Part shown: positions 58,732-64,000 of the stretch, piece by piece
Numbering within the stretch: position 1 is the first letter of the stretch
How the letters are laid out: every line of letters starts with the position of its first letter
Assembly (NCBI RefSeq): GCF_900129425.1
Contig: NZ_LT670817.1
Span: 6,634,001 to 6,698,000, forward strand
DNA from: Bradyrhizobium erythrophlei
Lineage (GTDB): Bacteria; Pseudomonadota; Alphaproteobacteria; Rhizobiales; Xanthobacteraceae
Length of the DNA: 64,000 bases
Reading direction: 5' to 3'
The notes under the pieces: model-generated
The model's input: only the letters and a program-made list of their open reading frames with translations
What the model was told of the DNA's origin: nothing
The model's database searches: none
Program-made: the position numbers and the translations under genes

Positions 58732-59110
58732 TTCGTCATGGCCGGGCTTGTCCCGGCCATCCACGTCTTGCAGAATATCCGCATGGCAGGTGGATACGCT
58801 TATATTCTGACCAACCGCCCAAACGGCATCCTGTACGTCGGCGTGACGAGCGATCTTGTCCGCCGCGTATTCGAGCATCGTTCCGGATTTGTCGATGGCT
58901 TCACCAAACGGTACGGACTGAAACGCCTCGTCTATTTCGAAAAGTTCGATGACATCCGCGACGCCATCCAGCGCGAGCACAACATCAAGCATTGGTCGCG
59001 CGCATGGAAGGTTCGAACGATTATCGCTGCAAATCCAGATTGGGACGATCTCTATCCGACGATCACGCAGTAAAGACGTGGATGGCCGGGACGAGCCCGG
59101 CCATGACGAA
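58732..59110. mobile_element. Minimal GIY-YIG unit with 38-bp inverted repeats
   Basis: About 379 bp. The left arm (58732-58769, beginning TTCGTCATGGCCGGGCTTGT) and the right arm (59073-59110) are complementary over 38 bp with one mismatch. The only content is the GIY-YIG gene: ATG 13 bp after the left arm, and the final A of its TAA is the first base of the right arm. Empty relatives of the same palindrome lie at 60557 and 63204. No target duplication is obvious. Calling it mobile is inference from structure. Confidence 0.6.
58783..59073 (+). CDS. GIY-YIG nuclease-like small protein (URI/YhbQ type)
   Basis: 96-aa single-domain GIY-YIG protein: YAYILTNRPNGILYVGVTSDLVRRVFEHRSGFVDGFTKRYG, with the AYI / YVG motif pair, the catalytic Arg in DLVRRVFEH, and the Glu in QREHNIKHWSRAWKVR. 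All key residues seem present. An in-frame ATG at 58738 would add MAGLVPAIHVLQNIR, but those codons are the repeat arm, so the ATG at 58783 is chosen. It lies on the opposite strand to the whole dcw cluster, between murB and murC. Confidence 0.88.
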   Translation: MAGGYAYILTNRPNGILYVGVTSDLVRRVFEHRSGFVDGFTKRYGLKRLVYFEKFDDIRDAIQREHNIKHWSRAWKVRTIIAANPDWDDLYPTITQ

Positions 59111-59132
59111 CCTGAACGTTGAGGCCAACCCA

Positions 59133-60536
59133 TCACCCCAGCGCCTTCAATTCGCCCGGCAGCGCATAGGCCCATTGCGTGATGTTGCCGGCGCCGAGAC
59201 AGACGACGAAATCGCCGCTCGCCGCGATGCCATGAACCACGCCGGCGAGATCGGCGGAATTCTGCAGCGGAATCACTTCGCGATGGCCGTGCGCGCGCAG
59301 GCCCAGCACGAAATGGTCGCGGTCGATGCCCGGTATCGGCGCCTCGCCGGCCGGATAGACTTCGGCGACGACGACCGCGTCGGCATCGTTGAAGCAGGTG
59401 CAGAATTCCTCGAACAGCGATTGCAGCCGCGTGAACCGATGCGGCTGCACCACGGCGATGATTTTGCCCTGGCTGGATTCCCGCGCCGCCCTCAACACCG
59501 CCGCGATTTCCACGGGATGATGGCCGTAATCGTCGATGATGGTGACGCCGTGCCATTCGCCGGTGCGGGTAAAACGCCGCCGCACGCCGCCGAAGCTGGC
59601 GAGCGCCTTCCGGATGGTCTCGTCCGCAAGTCCCAATTCATGCGCCACCGCGATCGCCGCCGTGGCGTTGAGCGCGTTATGCCGTCCCGGCATCGGCAGC
59701 ACGAGATCGGCGATCTCATGCGCGACATCGGTCTTGCGGTCGCGAAAGGCGACCTTGAAGCTGGAACCGCCGCCGGCCGGATGAAGATCAATCAGCCGCG
59801 CGTCGGCCTGCGGATTTTCGCCGTAGGTGATGATGCGGCGATCCTCGATCTTGCCGACGATGCTCTGCACCACGGGATGGTCGATGCACATAACAGCGAA
59901 ACCGTAGAACGGCACGTTCTCGACGAAATGGCGGAACGCATCCTGCACGGCGTCGAAGGTCTTGAAGTGGTCGAGATGCTCGGGGTCGACATTGGTGACG
60001 ATGGCGACATCGGCCGGCAGCTTGAGAAAGGTGCCGTCGCTTTCGTCGGCCTCCACCACCATCCATTCGCCGGCGCCGAGCCGGGCGTTGGTGCCGTAGG
60101 CATTGATGATGCCGCCATTGATCACGGTCGGATCGAGATCGCCGGCGTCGAGCAGGGCCGCGACCATCGAAGTCGTGGTGGTCTTGCCATGGGTGCCGGC
60201 GATGGCGACGCAGCTTTTCAGCCGCATCAGTTCGGCCAGCATTTCGGCGCGGCGCACCACCGGGATGCGCTGCGCGCGGGCCGCCATCAATTCGGGATTG
60301 TCGCGCTTGATCGCGGTCGACACGACAAGCACGTCGGCGCCGGCCACGTTCTCGGCCTTGTGGCCGACGGTGATGGCGATGCCCTTGTCGCGCAGCCGGC
60401 TGACATTGGCGCTCTCGGATGCGTCCGAGCCCTGCACGGTGTAGCCGAGATTGCACAGCACCTCGGCGATGCCGCTCATGCCGATCCCGCCGATACCGAC
60501 AAAGTGGATGGGTCCGATCTCGCGCGGCAATCTCAT
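59133..60536 (-). CDS. murC: UDP-N-acetylmuramate--L-alanine ligase
   Basis: 467-aa Mur ligase adding L-Ala to UDP-MurNAc. The Rossmann start IHFVGIGGIGMSGIAEVL (residues 10-27), the ATP loop GTHGKTTTTSMVAALLD and NVDPEHLDHF, HNALNATAAIAVAHELG and the C-terminal DDYGHHPVEIAAVL and QPHRFTRLQSLFEEF are in order. ATG at 60536. The gene ends 22 bp before the right arm of the GIY-YIG unit; a type-B palindrome lies upstream before murG. Confidence 0.97.
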   Translation of the reverse strand: MRLPREIGPIHFVGIGGIGMSGIAEVLCNLGYTVQGSDASESANVSRLRDKGIAITVGHKAENVAGADVLVVSTAIKRDNPELMAARAQRIPVVRRAEMLAELMRLKSCVAIAGTHGKTTTTSMVAALLDAGDLDPTVINGGIINAYGTNARLGAGEWMVVEADESDGTFLKLPADVAIVTNVDPEHLDHFKTFDAVQDAFRHFVENVPFYGFAVMCIDHPVVQSIVGKIEDRRIITYGENPQADARLIDLHPAGGGSSFKVAFRDRKTDVAHEIADLVLPMPGRHNALNATAAIAVAHELGLADETIRKALASFGGVRRRFTRTGEWHGVTIIDDYGHHPVEIAAVLRAARESSQGKIIAVVQPHRFTRLQSLFEEFCTCFNDADAVVVAEVYPAGEAPIPGIDRDHFVLGLRAHGHREVIPLQNSADLAGVVHGIAASGDFVVCLGAGNITQWAYALPGELKALG

Positions 60537-60556
60537 GGTTGGTTCCGTATGTTCTC

Positions 60557-60669
60557 GTCATACCCGGGCAGAAGTGCGAAGCGAGTCTTCGCACTAGGCG
60601 TCCCGGGCATCCACGAATCTCCGTCACTTCATGCAAGACGTGGATGGCCGGGACAAGCCCGGCCATGAC
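60557..60669. repeat. Type-B palindromic repeat between murC and murG
   Basis: 113 bp; right arm CGTGGATGGCCGGGACAAGC ... GGCCATGAC as in the GIY-YIG unit, left arm GTCATACCCGGG with a nested hairpin AGTGCGAAG ... CTTCGCACT. Arms are imperfect; no gene lies between them. Confidence 0.85.
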
Positions 60670-60699
60670 GGTAAATACCCAAAATGCGGCCGCTTTGGC

Positions 60700-61800
60700 C
60701 TAAATCCCTGCCACTTTCATCACCAGATCGGCCAACCGCTCGGCGGCATCCAGCCGGCCGACGGTTCGTGCGCCGGCGGCCATCGCGGTCAGCCGCGCGG
60801 GCTCGGCGGCGAGCGCGGAGATTTCCGCCGCCAGCCGGTCGGGCGTGAAATCGGCCTGCGCAATCCGCAGCGCGCCACCCGCCTGCGCCAGCACGCCGGC
60901 ATTGGCGAATTGATCCTGGTCAATCGAGCCGGGCAGCGGCACCAGGATCGAGGGGCGGCCGATGGCACCGAGTTCGGCCACGGTGCCGGCACCGGATCGC
61001 GAGATCACCAGCTGGCTCGATGCCAGACGCGCCGGCAGATCGCCAAAGAACGGCGCCAGTTCGGCGTTGATCTTGAGCCGGTCATAGACCACGCGCACCC
61101 GCGCCATATCTTCTTCGCGCACCTGCTGGGTGAGGACCAGCCGGTTCCACAGCGCCGGTTCCAGCCGCTCGATCGCTGACGGCACGATATCGGCCATCAC
61201 CCGCGCGCCCTGGCTGCCGCCCACCACCAGCAACCGAAACGGTCCGGCGGCCTCGGGGGTCACGAATTTTACCGCCGCGGCGGCGAGGATGGCCGGGCGC
61301 ATCGGCGTGCCGACGGTGGTTGTTTTCCCTGACAGCGCCGGGTCGCGGTCGAGCACGCCGGGCAGCGAGGTTGCGATCGCGCTGACCCGGCTTGACAGAA
61401 AACGATTGGCGCGGCCGAGCACCGCGTTGGCCTCGTGGATGATGCCGGGCACGCCGAACATACGCGCCGCCAATAGCGGCGGCAGTGTCGGATATCCGCC
61501 GAAGCCGACCACGGCCGAAGGCTTCAGCCGGCGCATCAGGTTGAGCGAAACGGCCGTGCCGGCCGCGAGCATCGCACCGGTAGCGGCGAGCGACCACGGC
61601 GTACGACCGCGCACGGTCGCGCTCGGCACCACGTCGATGGTGTCCTTTGAAAACAATCCGCTGTAGCGCAGCGCGCGGGAGTCGGTGGCGAGGCGCACGC
61701 GAAGTCCGCGCCTGATCAGTTCGACGCCCAGCGCCTCGGCGGGAAACAGATGGCCGCCGGTGCCGCCCGCGGCCAACAGAATGAGAGGCTGTGTAGTCAT
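60700..61800 (-). CDS. murG: Undecaprenyl-PP-MurNAc-pentapeptide GlcNAc transferase
   Basis: 366-aa GT-B glycosyltransferase forming lipid II at the inner face of the inner membrane. The N-domain has AAGGTGGHLFPAEALGVEL and VVGFGGYPTLPPLLAA with HEANAVLGRANR. The C-domain has VVGGSQGARVMADIVP, ISRSGAGTVAELGAIGRPSILVPLPGSIDQDQFANA. ATG at 61800; the frame continues to a TTG at 61824 without support. A type-C repeat separates it from ftsW. Confidence 0.96.
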   Translation of the reverse strand: MTTQPLILLAAGGTGGHLFPAEALGVELIRRGLRVRLATDSRALRYSGLFSKDTIDVVPSATVRGRTPWSLAATGAMLAAGTAVSLNLMRRLKPSAVVGFGGYPTLPPLLAARMFGVPGIIHEANAVLGRANRFLSSRVSAIATSLPGVLDRDPALSGKTTTVGTPMRPAILAAAAVKFVTPEAAGPFRLLVVGGSQGARVMADIVPSAIERLEPALWNRLVLTQQVREEDMARVRVVYDRLKINAELAPFFGDLPARLASSQLVISRSGAGTVAELGAIGRPSILVPLPGSIDQDQFANAGVLAQAGGALRIAQADFTPDRLAAEISALAAEPARLTAMAAGARTVGRLDAAERLADLVMKVAGI

Positions 61801-61826
61801 CGGTCTGATCGTCGCCAATTTCAATC

Positions 61827-61935
61827 GTCATTGCGAAGCGACGAAGCAATCCAGCCTTGCTTGATATCGCGCCGGATGGCTTCGCGGAGGTTATCATCGG
61901 GCGCGCATTCGCGCGACCCCTCGGCTCGCAATGAC
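61827..61935. repeat. Type-C palindromic repeat between murG and ftsW
   Basis: 109 bp, GTCATTGCGAAGCGACGAAG at the left and GGCTCGCAATGAC at the right, with several inner hairpins (GGGCGCGCATTCGCGCGACC). A different family from types A and B; a half copy is at 37177. Confidence 0.8.
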
Positions 61936-61952
61936 GAAAAGTTACCGTAAGA

Positions 61953-63104
61953 TCAAGCGTAACTGGAAACCGCGTTGGCGTCGCCGATCGATTCCATCTC
62001 GGTGCGCGGCCGATGTCGTGTCAGGGCAAGCATCATGCCGACGCCGTAAGCCAGTGAGACGATCGACGAGCCGCCATAGGAAATGAACGGCAGCGTCATG
62101 CCCTTGGCCGGTATCAGCTGCAAATTGACCGACATGTTGATCGCGGCCTGCACGCCGAACAAAATGGCGAGCCCCGACGCGGCGAAGCGCGCGAACATAT
62201 CTTCAGTGGCGTAGGCGCGCGACAGCGCGCGGATCACGATGAAGGCGAACAGCCCCAGCAGCGCGAGGCAGAGGATAATTCCGAATTCCTCCGCCGCCAC
62301 CGCGAACACGAAGTCGGTATGGCTGTCCGGCAGGCTGCGCTTGGCGATGCCTTCGCCCGGCCCAAGCCCGAACCAGCCGCCATTGTAGAAAGCCTCCATG
62401 GCGGTATCGACCTGAAAGGTGTCGCCCGAGGCGGGATTCATGAAGCGTGTAATGCGGCCTGCGACATGCGGCACCAGAAGATAGGCGCCGAACAGCCCGG
62501 CGCTCGCGGCGCCCGCGAGCCCCAGCACCCAGATCATCCGCATGCCCGCGATGAAGAACAACGCGCCCCACACCATCAGGATCAGCATGGTCTGGCCGAA
62601 ATCGGGTTCCATTACCAAGAGCGACACCAGCGTCATCAGCAGCACCAGCGCCATCGAGGTCGCCGGCATTTCCGGCCGCCGCGCCGATTCCGCAAACAGC
62701 CATGCGGCCAGCACCACGAAGGCGGGCTTGGCGGATTCGGACGCCTGGATATTGACGCCGATCAGGGTGATCCAGCGCCGCGAGCCCTTGACCTCGGGGC
62801 CGATCAGCAACGTCGCCACGATCAGCACGACTGAGACCGCGAAAACAATCAGCGCCGTACGGCGGATCTGCCGCGGCGACAGGAAGGACACCCCGATCAG
62901 CACGATGAAGGACGGCACCAGAAAGAGGACGTGGCGGTTGAAGAAGTGAAACGGATCGAGCCCGATCCGGGTCGCCACCGGCGGACTGGCCGCCAGCGAA
63001 AGAATGATGCCGGCCAGCATCAGCGCGATAACAGCCGCAAGCTGCAGCCGGTCGACGGTCCACCACCATTCGCTTAGGGGGGTACGTTGTTCACGGGAAA
63101 TCAT
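61953..63104 (-). CDS. ftsW: Lipid II polymerase / division protein FtsW
   Basis: 383-aa SEDS-family glycosyltransferase with about ten membrane helices. Conserved SEDS regions: KGSRRWITLIGVNIQASESAKPAFVVLAAW, MEPDFGQTMLILMVWGALFFIAGM, AMEAFYNGGWFGLGPGEG, DSHTDFVFAVAAEEFG and KGMTLPFISYGGSSIVSLAYGVGMM. The ATG at 63104 (MISREQRTPLSEWWW) is chosen; an ATG ten codons earlier (63134) is also possible. Confidence 0.95.
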   Translation of the reverse strand: MISREQRTPLSEWWWTVDRLQLAAVIALMLAGIILSLAASPPVATRIGLDPFHFFNRHVLFLVPSFIVLIGVSFLSPRQIRRTALIVFAVSVVLIVATLLIGPEVKGSRRWITLIGVNIQASESAKPAFVVLAAWLFAESARRPEMPATSMALVLLMTLVSLLVMEPDFGQTMLILMVWGALFFIAGMRMIWVLGLAGAASAGLFGAYLLVPHVAGRITRFMNPASGDTFQVDTAMEAFYNGGWFGLGPGEGIAKRSLPDSHTDFVFAVAAEEFGIILCLALLGLFAFIVIRALSRAYATEDMFARFAASGLAILFGVQAAINMSVNLQLIPAKGMTLPFISYGGSSIVSLAYGVGMMLALTRHRPRTEMESIGDANAVSSYA

Positions 63105-63203
63105 CGGCGGTCCCAAAGGCGGAGGTTTGCCCATTGGTCGCCCATGATGGTTTCCAGGAGGTTAACGGAATGCGTAACTTTTGTGGGCAAATGCGCTCCG
63201 CTC

Positions 63204-63283
63204 GTCATGCCCGGGCTTGTCCCGGGCATCCACGTGTTTTGCCCAGGACAGACGTGGATGGCCGGGACAAGCCCGGCCATGAC
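63204..63283. repeat. Type-B palindromic repeat between ftsW and murD
   Basis: 80 bp. Left arm GTCATGCCCGGGCTTGTCCC, right arm CGTGGATGGCCGGGACAAGC ... CATGAC, the same right arm as the GIY-YIG unit; arm differences keep each arm self-complementary (CCCGGG and GGCCGG). It ends seven bases before the murD stop. Confidence 0.88.
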
Positions 63284-63289
63284 GGGCCA

Positions 63290-64000
63290 TTACACCACCG
63301 GCTCGACGCCGGGCAGCGCGGTGACGAGGTCGCGGAAGCGGGAACCGCGAATCTCGAAATTGCGGTACTGGTCGAACGACGCGCAGGCCGGCGACAGCAG
63401 CACCACGGGATCGGGCAATCCGGAGGCTTCTGCATCGCGCGCCGCATTGGCGACCGCGACCTCGAGCGTCTCGGATATCTCGTGCGGCGCAAGCTCGCCC
63501 AGCGTGCCGGAAAATTCCTTCGCGGCTTCGCCGATCAGATAGGCCTTGCGGATGCGCGGGAAATATTCGCTCAGGCCGGTGATGCCGCCAAGCTTCGGCT
63601 TGCCGCCGGCGATCCAGAAAATATCTGAAAACGACGACAGCGCATGCGCCGCCGCATCTGCATTGGTGCCCTTGGAATCATTGACAAACAGCACGTTGCC
63701 GCGGCGACCGACCTGCTCCATGCGATGCGCCAGGCCGGGAAAACTGCGCAAGCCGTTTTGCAGGGTTTCGGGGGCGACACCGAGCGCCACCGCGCAGGCC
63801 GACGCGCAGGCCGCATTCTGCGCATTGTGCAAGCCACGCAAGGAACCGATGCCGCCGATGACAGCCATCTCGCTGCGCGCGCCGCCGGAGGCGCGCCAGA
63901 TGATTTCGCGCTCGACATAGACGCCGTCGGGAAGCGGATTCTTCACGGAGACCCGGACCACGCGCCGGCCGGCCCGCTCGATCCGGTCGGCGGTGTTGCG
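63290..64000 (-). CDS. murD: UDP-N-acetylmuramoylalanine--D-glutamate ligase, C-terminal part (cut by window edge)
   Basis: The last 236 residues of MurD, open through position 64000, so the N-terminus lies outside. It starts in the central domain (NTADRIERAGRRVVRVSVKNPL), has GLHNAQNAACASACAVALG for HNxxNxxAA, GLAHRMEQVGRRGNVLFVNDSKGTNADA (the SKATN loop as SKGTN) and ends SPACASFDQYRNFEIRGSRFRDLV, the usual MurD ending. D-Glu addition to UDP-MurNAc-L-Ala. First gene of the visible dcw cluster. Confidence 0.95.
   Translation of the reverse strand, partial: RNTADRIERAGRRVVRVSVKNPLPDGVYVEREIIWRASGGARSEMAVIGGIGSLRGLHNAQNAACASACAVALGVAPETLQNGLRSFPGLAHRMEQVGRRGNVLFVNDSKGTNADAAAHALSSFSDIFWIAGGKPKLGGITGLSEYFPRIRKAYLIGEAAKEFSGTLGELAPHEISETLEVAVANAARDAEASGLPDPVVLLSPACASFDQYRNFEIRGSRFRDLVTALPGVEPVV

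Noticed and set aside
58738..58782. Longer start MAGLVPAIHV... for the GIY-YIG protein
   Set aside because: These codons are the palindromic repeat arm and the family domain begins at the later ATG.
58732..59110. Target-site duplication of the GIY-YIG unit
   Set aside because: The bases next to the arms only extend the palindrome (TTC / GAA) and give no direct repeat.
24098..63283. Palindromic repeats as a CRISPR array
   Set aside because: The repeats are dispersed singly, are palindromic, vary in length and have no regular spacers or cas genes.

Overview
The window is a high-GC (roughly 63-66 %) chromosomal segment of an alphaproteobacterium. It most resembles Bradyrhizobium or a close relative in the Nitrobacteraceae (Hyphomicrobiales). 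This rests on protein style (RRxFL Tat leaders, DUF2336 and DUF3617 proteins, a LivM-LivG fusion), on gene order (murD-ftsW-murG-murC-murB-ddl-ftsQ-ftsA-ftsZ-lpxC-bamD-recN-ligA) and on many dispersed palindromic repeats of kinds I remember from rhizobial genomes. I see no rRNA, tRNA or CRISPR array.

Layout. 0.1-7.3 kb: a minus-strand uptake cluster, with a Liv-type ABC importer (periplasmic binding protein, LivH, fused LivM-LivG, LivF) followed by a 2-hydroxyacid dehydrogenase and an MFS carrier, and a leftover TRAP-permease tail. 7.5-18 kb: mostly exported proteins, including a DUF3617 protein, a Tat-exported FMN alpha-hydroxyacid dehydrogenase carrying a CxxCH motif, a small monoheme protein, two beta-propeller/LVIVD proteins, two hydrolases, a PhoD-like phosphatase and an MHS-type carrier. 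18-29.4 kb: an ABC-F ATPase, a ModA-like binding protein, a GlcD-like oxidase, a thioesterase, a DUF1328 protein, a UvrD/PcrA helicase with an inserted repeat, a DUF2336 protein and an ABC-2 exporter. 29.4-44.2 kb: a glycine-zipper protein, an L,D-transpeptidase, a GMC dehydrogenase pair, a membrane-fused spermidine-synthase-like protein, a CrtI-like oxidoreductase, a lower-GC alpha/beta hydrolase island, PrmA, aminopeptidase P and a Bcr/CflA-type exporter. 44.2-45.1 kb is a repeat-filled gap. 45.1-64 kb is ligA, recN, bamD, lpxC and the division/cell-wall (dcw) cluster, all on the minus strand. Here the Mur enzymes build the peptidoglycan precursor, FtsW polymerises it, FtsQ/A/Z form the division machine, and LpxC and BamD serve the outer membrane.

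The most interesting signals concern repeats and gene decay. Two small GIY-YIG nuclease genes are tightly bounded by palindromic repeats. One, inside the dcw cluster, sits between 38-bp inverted repeats differing at one base, so the unit looks like a minimal mobile element. A related palindrome is inserted in frame in the helicase gene. Every intergenic gap from murD to ddl carries one palindrome. Between the working ddl and ftsQ lies the frameshifted C-terminal remnant of an older, canonical ddlB, which points to replacement of the ligase gene in place. All functional calls are from reading the sequence; no search was run.
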